In this document: in pieces, positions 48,901 to 59,531 of the stretch
Position numbering within the stretch: the stretch's first letter is position 1
How the letters are laid out: every line of letters begins with the position of its first letter
Origin: Liolophura sinensis
Taxonomy: Eukaryota; Mollusca; Polyplacophora; Chitonida; Chitonidae
Direction of reading: 5' to 3'
DNA: 64,000 nt
NCBI RefSeq assembly: GCF_032854445.1
Contig: NC_088302.1
Span: forward strand, 558,001-622,000
The notes under the pieces: generated by a model
The model's database searches: none
Seen by the model: the letters and a program-made list of their open reading frames with translations, nothing else
What the model was told of the DNA's origin: nothing
Made by a program: the position numbers and the translations under genes

Positions 48901-50330
48901 AAGCAATCACCTGTCGAATTTGTAGTTAAATAAATGGAATAACCAGTAAAGCTTGGTATATATATATAGACAGCGCAAGTAGTCATCATTGTACAGATAT
49001 GCATGTGGGTCTAAATAAAATCCATGGTCAGGACTATTTGTTGTGTCCTTCAAATTCAACGAAGGTGGAGTGATTTCCTCAACGCATGAGAATTATTTAT
49101 TGCTAAAATATCATCAGTATACCTAGTAAATGAAAAGCGTCGCGCTATAAATAGCCTGCTATTTACCAATTTCCGCAGTCATATTCATATGAAAGCGGGT
49201 GTATAGTTCTACTAACTGAGAGGTCAGCAACTGGTACCCAAACATTAGAATACCTGTAAGCCCTGTGCACTGTTGGTAGATGGTATCACTGAATTTAACA
49301 TACCGAACATATTATTCATGAGAAATTCCAGCAATTCAATGAACAAATAAACATCCCGTGGATGATAACATTTACAAATGGTAGAACTACACACGAAGGC
49401 CTATATTCTTCTCCCATGGCGTTATAATGTAGGTATATCAGTGATCTGTTTTTTGAACACCCGATACAATTAACGACAAAATTCTGCCAGTTATATCGAT
49501 CTTTGCAAAAATTGTAGTATAGACAGCAAATAAATCCATGCAGGTAGATAGGTTTTATATTATATGTGTTGTTTTAGCGTCATTCTTCCGTTTGAGGTTT
49601 TCTGTTGGTAAAGATCTGAATTCTTGTTATGGCGTAAGAGTAAATAACCACATTGTATATTTCATGTGATGACAACACGGGTCAGCATGTTGCATAGCAA
49701 TTCTAGTCCAGCGATTATTAGTGAATTACAACAATTGTCACCACATTTCTTAAAACTAACTTTGCGTGCATTCTGATCCGTGTATACGTTGCTACTTTTA
49801 TCTTATCTGAGCTAAATTAAGAACCATTCTATCTCAACTCATAAATTTTTGTGCAGTATTTTAGATTAACGACAATTTATATATAAGCATTGAACACGAT
49901 TTTGATAGTGATTAACTTAATGCACCTCTTTTCGGCTGCACTGAAATTTGTTAACAGCTTCTCAATGTACACGCCTCATTCCTGTAATTTCTTATATATT
50001 TTCTAATTGTTTCTTTGGTGGTTCCGCCACTAATGGGTTAGGTTTTTGCCGGTGTTTATTGGTCTGTGTCGATCTGTAAGCAAAACTTTGCGAAAAAAGT
50101 CATAGTCAGATTTTGATGAAATTTTGTGCACAGATTGGCGCCTATTGGTGAATCCAAGATTCACACCAGTTGTTTACACCAGTTGTTCCACCGTATCTAT
50201 ATGGCCTTGGAGCCCTATTAATTTTCCGTAATCGACAATGTTAACGTTTAGTGCTATAACTCAGTCCCAAACATTCCATGACAAATAAACTTTGGTGCGT
50301 ACCTGGTCCAGCTTGTGAGAAAGCAGCCAT
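36927..50330 (-). CDS. RPA2: Replication protein A 32 kDa subunit
   Basis: Coding exons (minus strand): 50330-50303, 46252-46155, 45451-45344, 45165-45052, 43641-43444, 42940-42851, 40130-40036, 37008-36927. All borders are AG/GT, phases agree, and the total is 813 nt or 270 residues, the same length as human RPA2. The N-terminus is Gly/Ser-rich with [15 protein letters not shown] (S28-P, T34-P, S38-Q), matching by position in motif the CDK and ATM/DNA-PK sites of the human protein. Residues about 43-182 form the OB fold ([62 protein letters not shown]). Residues about 205-268 are the winged helix that binds repair factors ([14 protein letters not shown] near the end). It acts in the nucleus in the RPA heterotrimer that coats single-stranded DNA in replication and repair. 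Introns 2, 3, 4, 6 and 7 carry minisatellites or fragments of them. Confidence 0.96.
37136..37305 (-). repeat. 5'-truncated SINE in RPA2 intron 7
   Basis: Minus orientation: TTATTTGTGTTTTACGCTGT, GTGGCCAGTATTGTGGTGGG, GAGCCCGGGGGAAGCC, CCATCCGCAAGTTGCTGGCA, AGAGAGGAAGC. The tRNA-like head is lost after GGTGGACTTGA. Confidence 0.8.
37310..39690. other. RPA2 intron 7, unique part
   Basis: About 2.4 kb without arrays, known repeats or supported exons. The short open frames (e.g. 37837-38119, 38671-39062) show no family resemblance and no splice context. Confidence 0.5.
39695..40030. repeat. 23-bp minisatellite next to RPA2 exon 7
   Basis: Units of TGTTGATACATGTGAATACC plus AGG, about 13 degenerate copies, ending within a few bases of the RPA2 exon 7 donor (40035). 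Unlike the arrays at exons 3 and 4, I see no exon sequence in the unit. Confidence 0.85.
40262..42715 (-). repeat. 69-bp minisatellite in RPA2 intron 6, about 35 units
   Basis: In the gene sense the unit reads GTGTGTGACGAGGTTTGTCA, GGTGTGTGCCTGGTATTGTA, AGTCGGGTTGTAACATCCTT, AACCAGACT. Anchors lie at 40274, 40343 and 40412. Each unit includes GTATTGTAAGTCGG, a good match to a donor consensus (GTAAGT). Because 69 = 3 x 23 and the unit has no stops in two frames, minus-strand open frames of up to 440 codons (40262-41584) appear; they code for Cys/Val-rich 23-residue repeats and are not genes. Confidence 0.95.
44110..45051 (-). repeat. About 36-bp array made from the RPA2 exon 4 donor
   Basis: RPA2 exon 4 ends GACAATGAT|GTAAGTCATTG at 45052. 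The array that starts at once downstream repeats AACAATGATGTAAGTCATCG plus TTGTTTTTGTGTGTG about 25 times, so most units preserve the exon's last bases and a near-perfect GTAAGT donor. In the exon 4 frame a TGA follows within 13 codons of the true donor, so use of downstream donors would truncate RPA2. Minor unit variants (AAAATC, AAAAC) are intermixed. Confidence 0.92.
45480..46036 (-). repeat. 79-bp array made from the RPA2 exon 3 acceptor
   Basis: Seven units upstream of exon 3 in transcript order (anchors near 45484, 45562, 45641, 45720, 45799, 45878, 45957). Each carries the intron end (TCTGTTTTCTGTTCCAG), then a copy of the first 48 bases of exon 3 (AGTCGATCCCGCACACAAAG and on), then TTGTGTATGAGA-type linker. 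So seven extra 3' splice sites precede the real one at 45451. The period is not a multiple of 3, so reading through the array shifts frame. Confidence 0.94.
47530..47645 (-). mobile_element. Second tRNA-like SINE type, partial
   Basis: On the minus strand: CAGTGGCCTAATGGTTGGAG (A-box-like) and GGATCAAATCTGGGTCAGAA (B-box-like) 35 bp apart, a tRNA-like promoter layout. It differs from the main SINE family here. Its translation gives the [21 protein letters not shown] pseudo-peptide, which I know as a repeat artefact in many animal gene models. The downstream body is not delimited. Confidence 0.5.
47650..50302. other. RPA2 intron 1, unique part
   Basis: About 2.6 kb of AT-rich sequence with no supported exon, array or SINE. 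A long first intron is a common place for regulatory DNA, but I identified no specific site. Confidence 0.45.
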
Positions 50331-50789
50331 ATAAAATTTGACATAATCTGGACATTAATTTCTGTCAGCAGCTGGGAGGGGTGCCTAGCGACGCCAGGGA
50401 GACTCGCAGCCTCATCACCACATGTGTCCTTCAGTCCTCTCGCCAAAAATGTCAAACTTTCATCATTAAAAGTTTTGACAGTTTTGACATAATTTTGATA
50501 CCAAGCATGGACCTGAACACCAAAAACGGCAGGGAGGCAGCGAAAAAACGACTCTGAAATACACAGAATGACTTTCTCTTCCGTAAATCTGAAGTTCTAA
50601 CAGGGTACTGGTTCCATCGATTCCAGAGATGTGATCCAGAGTAATGTCCCTTCGTCTCCAGTTGGTGGATTTGTACAGTTAGCTGCCGACAACAGTACGT
50701 AAAAAGTTATGCCTGCAGAAGGAATAGGAGAGTTCTAATTCTTTTATCGATATAGGTAGAAAAATTCCAACTGCATCATGTGACTCATC

Positions 50790-51350
50790 AAAAATGTTAG
50801 TCAACTATTTTTGACCACATCTACCATAACATGGACGTCAGAAAAAGTAATTTACACCAGACGAATGGTGGAGAAAATTGAGAACGTTTGTGAACTTGAA
50901 AAGTTCTTAAAGGAAATTTGAGGCCTCAGTGGCTCAGTTGGTTAGCGCGCTAGCGCAGCGTTATGGCCCATGCAGGAGCCTCTCACCAATGAGGTTGCTG
51001 TGAGTTCAAGTCCAGGTCGTGCTGGCTTCCTCTCCGGCCGTAAGTGGGAAGGTCTTGCAGAAACCTGCGGATGGTCGTAGGTTTTCCCCGGGCTGTACCT
51101 GGTTTCCTCTCACCACAATGCTGGCCGCCGTCGTATAAGTGAAATATTCTTAAGTACGCCGTAAAACACCAATCAAATAAATCAAATAAATAAATAAATA
51201 AAGGAAATTTTGTGCCTCTGTAACAGAGTGAGACAGGTGATCAGTAAATTAATGTCAACAAAGGTTGCCTAGCACTTTTCACGAGTCATATGATGTAGTA
51301 GGACTGTTTTACCTTTGGCGGCAAGAGAGTTCCAACCATGACATTTTGTC
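50790..51350 (+). repeat. Dispersed repeat A, copy 2, split by a SINE
   Basis: Relative of 35110-35520: CATAACATGGACGTC, GAAAATTGAGAACGTTTGTG, AACTTGAAAAGTTCTTAAAG before the SINE; GACAGGTGATCAGTAAATTA, ATGTCAACAAAGGTTGCC, CACTTTTCACGAG after it. The SINE breaks the alignment cleanly, which shows repeat A is older than this SINE insertion. Confidence 0.65.
50920..51199 (+). mobile_element. Full-length SINE with target-site duplication
   Basis: Head GAGGCCTCAGTGGCTCAGTT with A box, B box GAGTTCAAGTCC, central module (TCCTCTCCGGCCGTAAGTGG), 3' end (AAGTACGCCGTAAAACACCA) and tail ATCAAATAAATCAAATAAAT. Flanked by an exact 11 bp direct repeat AAAGGAAATTT at 50909-50919 and 51200-51210. This is the best-defined member of the family in the window and fixes its ends. 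Confidence 0.95.
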
Positions 51351-51803
51351 TACACTGCACAAAGGGTTAATTGTGCTAAGGACCAGTCCATTAAGTTTAG
51401 CGGTGATGTAGATCGAGATATTCGTCCAGACATTTTTCAACGCTTCTTTAACACTGGCAGTTAAGCCAGAAACCAAGAGTATAATATTGTCCCTTTATCT
51501 GAAATGGGAGAGTTTCTGCGTTTAGCTGCGTGTTAGAGGTATACGTTCGCACTGTACCTTCTATAGTATATGGTCAGTACTTTACTAATGTATAACCTTA
51601 AGCTGCTATAAAGTATAAAGGGTATACATATTTGTAGACTCGACTGTAACGTTTACACATATATAGGCCCTTGCTGCGGTGAGATGGAAAGGACTTCCTG
51701 CGCACCTAGTCATTTTTCCGTCCACTCGAGCTGATGATAGTTGAAGATGTATGGGGACTGATTCTCTAGCTTTGCCGAGATCCACGAGCTCAGCTTCTCC
51801 TCC

Positions 51804-52730
51804 ATATCGCCATTATGCGTTCTGAGGACAGGCTGCGGCATGCCGGGCGACAAATGTTAGGCACTGATATCGCCATTTTGCGATCGGAAGCAAGACAGCC
51901 GCATGCCGGGTGATAAATGTTAGGTATTTATATCGCCATTATGCCTTCTGAGGACAGGGTGCATGCGGCATGCCAGGCGATAAATGTCAGGTATTTACAG
52001 TGCCATTAAGCGTTGCGAGAACAGGCTGCGGCATACCAGGCGATAAACGTTAGGTACTTATATGGCCATTTTGCGATCTGACGCAAGGCTTTGGGATGCC
52101 GGGTGATAAATGTTAGGTATTTATATCGCCATTATGCCTTCTGAGAACAGGGTGCATGCGGCATGCCAGGCGATAAATGTCAGGTATTTACAGTGCCATT
52201 AAGCGTTGCGAGAACAGGCTGCGGCATACCAGGCGATAAACGTTAGGTACTTATATGGCCATTTTGCGATCTGACGCAAGGCTTTGGGATGCCGGGTGAT
52301 AAATGTTAGGTATTTATATCGCCATTATGCCTTCTGAGGAGAGGCTGCGGCATATATATATATATAGGGCCTACACCACATTGCATCACCTATACGCAAA
52401 ATGGCGTAACATTTATCACCCGGCATGCCGCTGCCTTGCTTCAGATCGCAAAATGGGGATATCAGTGCCTAATGTCCTCAGAAGGCATAATGGTGATATA
52501 AGTACCTAACATTTATCACCCGGCATCCCAAAGCCTTGCTTCAGATCGCAAAATGGCCATATAAGTACCTAACGTTTATCGCCTGGTATGCCGCAGCCTG
52601 TTCTCGCAACGCTTAATGGCACTGTAAATACCTGACATTTATCGCCTGGCATGCCGCATGCACCCTGTTCTCAGAAGGCATAATGGCGATATAAATACCT
52701 AACATTTATCACCCGGCATCCCAAATTCTA
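51804..52730. mobile_element. Fold-back element with long inverted repeats of subrepeats
   Basis: The left part (51804-52350) consists of subrepeats of the form ATATCGCCATTATGCCTTCT, GAGAACAGG.TGC, GGCATGCCGGGTGATAAATG, TTAGGTATTT, with a 192 bp higher-order period (GTGCATGCGG at 51959 and 52151). The right part (52400-52730) is its reverse complement; about 250 bp near 52092-52350 pairs almost perfectly with 52728-52470. The loop contains a TA run and CCACATTGCATCACCT (52376-52391), which recurs as a direct repeat at 52782-52797. No coding sequence. It resembles fold-back type DNA transposons in layout; class not established. Confidence 0.8.
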
Positions 52731-52799
52731 TACACAAGGTCAAAATGAAAACATAGCCTAAAAAAATGCACTTCCGGCTACCCACATTGCATCACCTGT

Positions 52800-53760
52800 C
52801 AGGTGTCATGAGCAGAGCGCGTGCAGCACCTGTGTGACACGCGTCAATCAAGTGTCGTCTGGAAAATTTGTCTGGCCCTAGTGTCGGAGAAACCCTTCAG
52901 CCAGATAGGCACAAGTTTTGCTCTATCAAGATGGTTTTCTCTGCGACGGACAAGAAATTGATCACTTTTTAAAATAAAACAAGAAAGAACATCATTTTGA
53001 AACGTCCGGAACATGCATTTTTGACTCTATTTTGATTTTGGTTCCATGAAGAGAAATCTTAAAGGATGAAATTGAAATTTGGTCTGTATACTTAGGACTT
53101 AATGCCTTTTGAGTGTGTAAATTTTTTGAAGCTGACGTAAGAGTGTTTCGGAGATATTGAGTGTCAAAGTACGGCCCATTTTTATGCGAACCCGATATAT
53201 GTATAATAAGCGCACGTAATAATGCCTCATCCATAAAGCCGTACAGACCCAAGAACTATACATGTGTTCAAATTTGCACACGTCGTATGAATATAGACGT
53301 GTAAATAAAACATGAAAGAAAAGGGAACGCAATTTATTTGCAGAAAAAATCCCCGTATAACAATGAAACTGTGTTTTAAAAGAAATGTCGGGTACCGGTA
53401 TCTAGAGAGACCAAGATTTTCGGGAATTCAAAATGGCTAGGGTACTTTGTCAGATATATTCTGCTACGATTTGAGACCTCCAGCAATCATGGAATTGTAA
53501 TTAATCAGCTGTATATGTGGCAGAACAGACCATTTAATTTGTCCAAAAAGAATTTTTATACCTCTTAAAGACTTTTATACCTCTTTGTAGATCACTCCGG
53601 ATGTCACGTGATACGTTCTGAGAATTCCTTAATTCAAATCCATCCACGCTTCCATAAACATAATCTTGTTTTACGATGTTGATGACGTGGAATTTCCTGA
53701 TCATGAGTTTCCTTAGTTAATAAAGTTTCACAAGGGTAGGTATCACACGCTATGGCGTGC
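52800..53760. other. Intergenic sequence without recognised features
   Basis: No exon, array or SINE identified between the fold-back element and the 83-bp array. Confidence 0.5.
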
Positions 53761-53814
53761 AGAAAGTCATCGCAGCAGCATGGAAGAGGAAGGCATAACC
53801 ATGCCGAAAAAGTC

Positions 53815-54150
53815 TGCTTCGCTGTACAGGCCAGAGGATGGCAACCGCTTATTTATGTTCACGGTGTGGACTGGCTGCACCTTCTCTCGTAGGCCCTCTG
53901 CTTCGCTGTATAGCCAGAGGATGGCAACCGCTTATTTATGTTCACGGTGTGGACTGGCTGCACCTTCTCTCGTAGGCCCTCTGCTTCGCTGTATAGCCAG
54001 AGGGTGGCAACCGCTTATTTATGTTCACGGTGTGGACTGGCGGCACCTTCTCTCGTAGGCCCTCTGCTTCGCTGTATAGCCAGAGGGTGGCAACCGCTTA
54101 TTTATGTTCACGGTGTGGGCTGGCAGCACCTTCTCTCATAGGCCCTATAC
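53815..54150 (+). repeat. 83-bp tandem repeat, four units
   Basis: The unit contains CAGAGGATGGCAACCGCTTA, TTTATGTTCACGGTGTGGAC, TGGCTGCACCTTCTCTCGTA, GGCCCTCTGCTTCGCTGTAT; GGCAACC anchors are at 53840, 53923 and 54006. The frame starting at 53780 reads through it but shifts frame at each unit, so it is not a repeat protein. Confidence 0.92.
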
Positions 54151-54740
54151 ATGTACATGTAGGTTGTTTAACCTTACAAAGTATTATTATTGGTGGATTT
54201 CATGATTACGACTCCATCACGCTTGTGAGTTTCTGGAGTCCTCCTTTAAACAATGGCATCACCAATAGTTGCGTCGAGAACACGACCTGTTTATAGCACT
54301 ACCTGATGCACTACCCTTAGAATGAAATATTTTTACAGTTGTGTCACATTCCGCTCACTTCTCGAGTAGCAAAAACATCAGCATCGCGGATTATATCAAC
54401 TCGATTTCCCCCATTATTCCATTAACCACAGTTGTAAACACATCACAAATTTATTATATTCACTACAGCCTGTACGCTGTTTGAATAACTTGAGTCTAAC
54501 CTTAGAAGTGTTGGCCACCTAGTGATGAAAAACTTGGTCTGAAATATTGAATAAATCCTGGGACAATAAATCAATTGGCCACTCTGAACCAAATATATTC
54601 GACCATAATCGTTTCGTTAACAATATTCGCTGACCAAACCCAAAGACGTTTTCCTTGCTCAACACTACCAGAAAGATGTTCGGGATGGACAAGACTTGTT
54701 TAGTGGAGAAAAGGCATAACCAAAACCTGTTTGACCTGCG

Positions 54741-55000
54741 TTTATTTATTTATTTATTTGATTGGTGTTTTACGTCGTACTCAACAATATTTCACTTATA
54801 CGACGGCAGCCACCATTATGGCGGGAGGAAACCGGGCACAGCCCGGGGGAAACCCCGACCATCCGCAGGTTGCTGGCAGGCCTTCCCACATACTCCTGGA
54901 GAGGAAGCCAGCATGACCTGGACTTGAACTCACAGCGGTGCGAGGTGCCTGGGTCATTACACTGCGCTAGCGCGCTAACCAACTAAGCCACAAAGGCCCC
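54741..55000 (-). mobile_element. Full-length SINE, minus orientation
   Basis: Begins with (TTTA)n tail complement and GATTGGTGTTTTACGTCGTA, then GACGGCAGCCACCATTATGG, CACAGCCCGGGGGAAACCCC, CATCCGCAGGTTGCTGGCAG, B-box complement GGACTTGAACTCACAGCG, and ends AAGCCACAAAGGCCCC. About 20 bp of the tRNA-like region is deleted compared with the 26121 copy. Confidence 0.9.
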
Positions 55001-55739
55001 ACAGGCGTTGATATATCTTACAATTCTTTGTAAACTAAAATACAAAATCTCAGGATTTAAATGTGACATGATAACATAATTAGTTATGAAGATATATAGG
55101 AAAGATCAGAATTAACACAATATTTAAATTTTAATATATTATATATTTACTAATATATATACATATGGCCACAGTAATCTTTCACACAAAGTCTAAGTGA
55201 AATACAGTTTGAAATGGCATTAATATCACTTAAACTGACGAGATGTAATAAGGTACAGGCTCTCAGGAATCGAATCAGGATATGTCTGTCTTCCACTGAA
55301 TCATGCTCTATGCCTTTTAGTGTGTATGGCGTGTGAAGTTTAGTTGGGATTCCTCAGGCAATTCATACGTACATTTCTACACATCTGTTGGCCGCGTGCA
55401 TTTATGGAGACTTCCCACTTCCCCTCTCCCATTCCTCTCCCCCTCCCCCCGTCACAACGGTTTCGTTATGCCACATGTAGATAGTTCAGTTCTGGGACCG
55501 TTTTATGTTCATTCCACGTGCATGGGCCTAGCGTGTGCATCATGTACGGTTAACCTTCTAGAAAACCATATCTTGCTTATCTTGAGATGTCCTAGCAGGA
55601 TTTTGCCACAAGTGTAAAACATTTAATATATAATAGACATAAATGCTGAGATTTTACTGCTGTGATAACGTTCGCGAATTCTTCACATGAGATCGAGAAC
55701 AATAGCTGGTATTTAAAATGTAGAAATATGTTCTATATG
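55001..55739. other. 3' flank of the Yellow-like gene
   Basis: AT-rich on the left, more GC-rich near 55400-55560; no supported gene. The plus-strand frame 55333-55617 has no family resemblance. Confidence 0.45.
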
Positions 55740-57476
55740 CTAAATGAAACGGTGTGTGAAGACAATAAAGATTATTGTAGGTATCAAAAGTGCCATGGCC
55801 ACACCGTTTGCCGCGTTATTATTATTAGGATTCCCAGGTTCCCCTGGCCCTCCATCGGTAGAGTTAAGATTAAGGTAGCTCATTTCACCAATATGCAATT
55901 TTATCATCCAAAATTTGGGGTCAGAAGACGAAAAGTTCAACTGGTTCGTAAATAACTGTCCCGCACTCGAACATGTGAACCACAAATACCCTTTTTCGTC
56001 AATGGCAAAAGTATCCACCCCACGTCAGTTCGGAAACGTTTTTCAAAATGGCGGATGTGGTCACCAGGGCGACATTGCCCTCTGATCCCGCGCTCTTCAC
56101 GTCTTTACTGACCTCCCATCTATAGAGACTTCTGTCATTCAGACCACCGAAGTAAAGATTCTTCTGGGCATAAATCAGACCGTCACTCTGAGAAGGTTTG
56201 TCTCCCACTTTCCTGATGACTGTGGTGATATTGGTCTTGGGGTCCCGGAGAGCACTGGTAGGTACCTGATACAGACTCGTCCCTGTCACCGCGGAGAAGT
56301 AAGCATAGCGGAAATCAGCCGACATTGCATATCCCGTTGATGGGTATATCTGTGCCCAAAGGTACCCCGTCAACGACGATGGCTTGTCTGCCTCACTCGA
56401 CATAGTCTTAGCGTCTTCGAACCTATATGACGTATTGCCCTTGAGATCGAACACCACGATGCCAGGCTTTCCAGTGTCTGTTATGTAGGCGTAGGCCGAC
56501 TGGTTGTCAAAATAATCCAGGACGATATCGTTGAGATAGTTTTCTGTCTGGCTAGCAACTTCTTCAGGAAATGTATAACGTCCTAATTCGGTTTTCTTGT
56601 CAATATCGATGATAACAATTTTGGCAGGACATGAGTTCTTTTTTACACTATCGAACACCCCCGACCGCCCGGTGTCCACGACAAACATTAGGCCGCGGCT
56701 TGGTTCGATCTCTATCGCCTGAACAAACTGGAAGGCTTTACAGTCACCTGTATAAAAATGAAGTGTATAAAACAAAGTAAGTTGTAACATTTCTCCGTGC
56801 ATATATATTTTGTCCGCGTACACTGTCTAGTAGGTTGAGAGGCCATGATAAGTGCTAGGTGTATCAGAATATTCCTCAATCTACTGTCCAGCGTCCTCGG
56901 GCTAGCATTTATATGACAGGCCGTTTTACTATTTATTGTCTAAATTTACATATTTCCAAAATAATTGTATATATGTGCAATATATTTGCTTTAAATGTAT
57001 CCATGCTACCACATTTTCCTCGTACATACCTACTTCTTCACTGAATGTAATGTGTAAAAGTGTGAAAAAATACTCGCCACGAAATAGTTCGCCGCTAACA
57101 ATGGCAGAAAATTGAACTTACCAATGGTATGGTTTTCCCAACTGGGGAATGGTTGCAAAAGTGCAGATTTGCCTGATGATTGGGGGGATGATTTTGTTGA
57201 GAGTGGCAGGCACCCCCGAGACACCACCTGGGGCACAGTGACGTAAACCTCATCCTTGTACACCTTCATTCCTGAAGGTACGTTTGTTGACACTACGAAC
57301 TTGCCATGTTTGATATATTCTTCTTTAACCGAGTCGTTGGGCCAGGTGTAATCTAAAGATGGCCAGCTGTAGACCACTTCATAATTACTCGAGGGTCCCT
57401 GAGCTGACAGAACACGAGGGCAGTTCAAACTCAGACACGCCGAGCCCAACACTAACACCGCTATTACACCCTGCAT
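55740..57476 (-). CDS. Yellow / major royal jelly protein family, one frameshift
   Basis: Exon 1 is 57476-57122 and exon 2 is 56747-55740, with GT-AG borders and matching phase (G|GT). The chosen ATG (57476) gives an immediate signal peptide (MQGVIAVLVLGSACLSLNC); an in-frame ATG 15 codons upstream would bury it. Family features: DCKAFQFVQAIEIEP, LMFVVDTGR, YLNDIVLDYF, AYAYITDTGKPGIVVFDL, MSADFRYAYFSAVTG, LYQVPTSALRD, DGLIYAQKNLYFGG. The frame breaks in a run of four C (56018-56021): before it the frame ends LTWGGYFCH and stop; one base fewer continues into VDTFAIDEKGYLWFT, the expected family C-terminal block, then to a stop at 55740. The length would be about 453 residues. The extreme C-terminus is hydrophobic (VAMALLIPTIIFIVF) after an Asn/Gly/Pro-rich spacer, as in a GPI signal or a membrane anchor. 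The break may be an assembly indel or a real lesion. Role in molluscs unknown. Confidence 0.88.
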
Positions 57477-57553
57477 TGTGATAAAAAATAAACTGATGCG
57501 AACAGTCGTGTCGAAAATCAAGAGAAAATAATCACACTGCTATCCAGTCTTAA

Positions 57554-57560
57554 CTTTATA
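57554..57560 (-). promoter_or_regulatory. TATA box of the Yellow-like gene
   Basis: On the minus strand TATAAAG occurs about 80 bp before the chosen ATG at 57476. With usual spacing, transcription would start near 57525-57530, only a few bases before the upstream ATG at 57521, which favours the internal ATG as the start. Confidence 0.45.
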
Positions 57561-57689
57561 TTCACTGGTGAATAGGCCTACATAGAATTATAAACGGATG
57601 TCCGGGCTTCTAGCTGTGCTTTAGTGATAAGACAGCCATGTCCGGTACAAGTTACATGTATGCCAGTCGTAATTTACTGTGTTACTCGT

Positions 57690-57790
57690 CTGGTTGCCTC
57701 TTCAGTGGAACATGTGGAGGTCAGCATTGCAGCAACCTGTGGATGATCGTGGGTTTCCTCCAGGTTCTGGCCGGTGTCACCATTTACAAT
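57690..57790 (+). repeat. Decayed SINE fragment
   Basis: The central module is recognisable: GCAACCTGTGGATGATCGTG, GGTTTCCTCCAGGTTCTGGC, CGGTGTCACCATTTACAATG. The head and tail are lost. Confidence 0.5.
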
Positions 57791-57799
57791 GACCTGTAT

Positions 57800-59335
57800 T
57801 TATTTTAAATAAATCCCAAGAGAGTTCTAGAGTTCATCTAGTCATAAGTGAAGATAATAACAAAATAAATAAGAGAAAATGGGGCATTAAAATCATCTTA
57901 ATATAAAAATGTACTTTGAAGTTTACCCTTGCATGTTAGTTTGTCCGTCAAAACCAAAGTTGGTCTTCAGTTCAATTTTTTATCGTCCAACGCAAGCCAG
58001 CAGAAGATCCAGTACCATCATTTCATTTTGGAAACAAGTTTACTCAAATTGTGAACTCCATTTAAATGTGGCATGGATTTATAATGCATTTATTATCGTT
58101 TCAAAAGAAGCCTTAAAACGTCTGTCAAAATATATCTCCTGTGCTTCTAGGGCAAAGAAAATTTATGAACTTCATGATCACCGACTTGTCTTTTGCTTTA
58201 TATTTTATGAATGGTCTGTATTCTTTAGTTATCTTTAGTCAGTCTCAAACAAAAATAAAACAGTCAGTCTCAAACAGAAATAAAACAACTGAAAAACTGA
58301 CCTCTGTGTTACATATTTATAACACTAAAGCATATTTTCAGTCATATATTTATATATATTATATACGTCAACATACCTCACTAATCAGTGTGAAAACATT
58401 TTTCCATTGATGTATCGTAAGTGAATACACAATAGGCAAGCAACTTATTATTATTACCTCAATATACATCGTAGATGATCAAGTTATTGTAAAGAGACTA
58501 CATCGATCAACATGGCAGGACATATATGGGCACAGGCCCGCCACTGACACGAGTTGGGTAACCCGCTCTGTGTAAATAAGCGTTTTTCCTTCCGATTGCA
58601 CGTGTTTTGTTTTTTTTACTTAAAGGTAAATGGCCCAATAATATCTTTAACGAAAACAAACACAATGTGGGTTGAATTTTTGCTCGTTATTTCGTATAAA
58701 TGGAAATTAAATGGCAATATAGAGAGAGCTTATCATATCCGCTTTAGGCAGATCATGTAGGCGTACTCGCCCGTCGGCATTACCGGGTCTTAATCATGCA
58801 AATGAGTAAGCACAATAGTTATAGGCACAAACAAGGCTTGATAATACTTCACACTTACGCATGCCACGAAGAATGTATGTGTGGTGGGCGAGAGAATATA
58901 GTGCGTCCGCCTTAACTGAAGAGACCAACTACTCCACTGGGTTTAATCTCCTGTTCGTATATAAAACATCCTGTTTGTAACTAGCTGGGCACATCCTCCT
59001 TGGATTTTCAGCACAAGAAGATATATATATATAGGCCTCGGCCGATTAAAGCCAAAATAAGAAAATGCGATGTATATCGTTGCTAATTTTAGGAGGTAAC
59101 TCTCTCGTTTGATGCCCAGCATGTACAAGATTTTGCCAGTATTGTCGCGTCAAAATTTAACCATGGGTTTTCAGGAAGTTAATAATTTGATTTTAGGAAA
59201 AAAGAAATTTATCGACCTCGGTCGATTGAAAGAATCCAGTTTTAACTTCTCAAAATTTAAAAAAGTGGAAGTTGTAAACATCTAACAAGTGTCACAAGTT
59301 GAAATTCTGAGGCCATATACTATACGAGTGTTTAT
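57800..59335. other. AT-rich intergenic stretch
   Basis: No gene, array or known repeat identified. Small open frames (57909-58238, 58554-58760) lack similarity. Two GGCCTCGGCCGATTAAAGCC / GACCTCGGTCGATTGAAAG-like words at 59033 and 59213 form a short imperfect direct repeat. Confidence 0.45.
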
Positions 59336-59531
59336 TTATGTATTAGTAGTATAGGGAAGGAGGGTTCTGGACCACCCTGCATTTGGCAAATGGAGGCCCC
59401 TAGCCCCTTCTCGTGAAAAGATATAAGTATAGTAGTATAGGTCCTGACACACCCTCCCCTTGGCAAATAGAGGCCCCCAGCAGAGGGTCTGATGGCTATC
59501 GAAATTTCTTATTAGGTATACAGCGAATACA

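Noticed and set aside
55662-55955. Plus-strand ORF of 97 codons
   Set aside because: It lies opposite the C-terminal part of the Yellow-like gene and has no similarity of its own.
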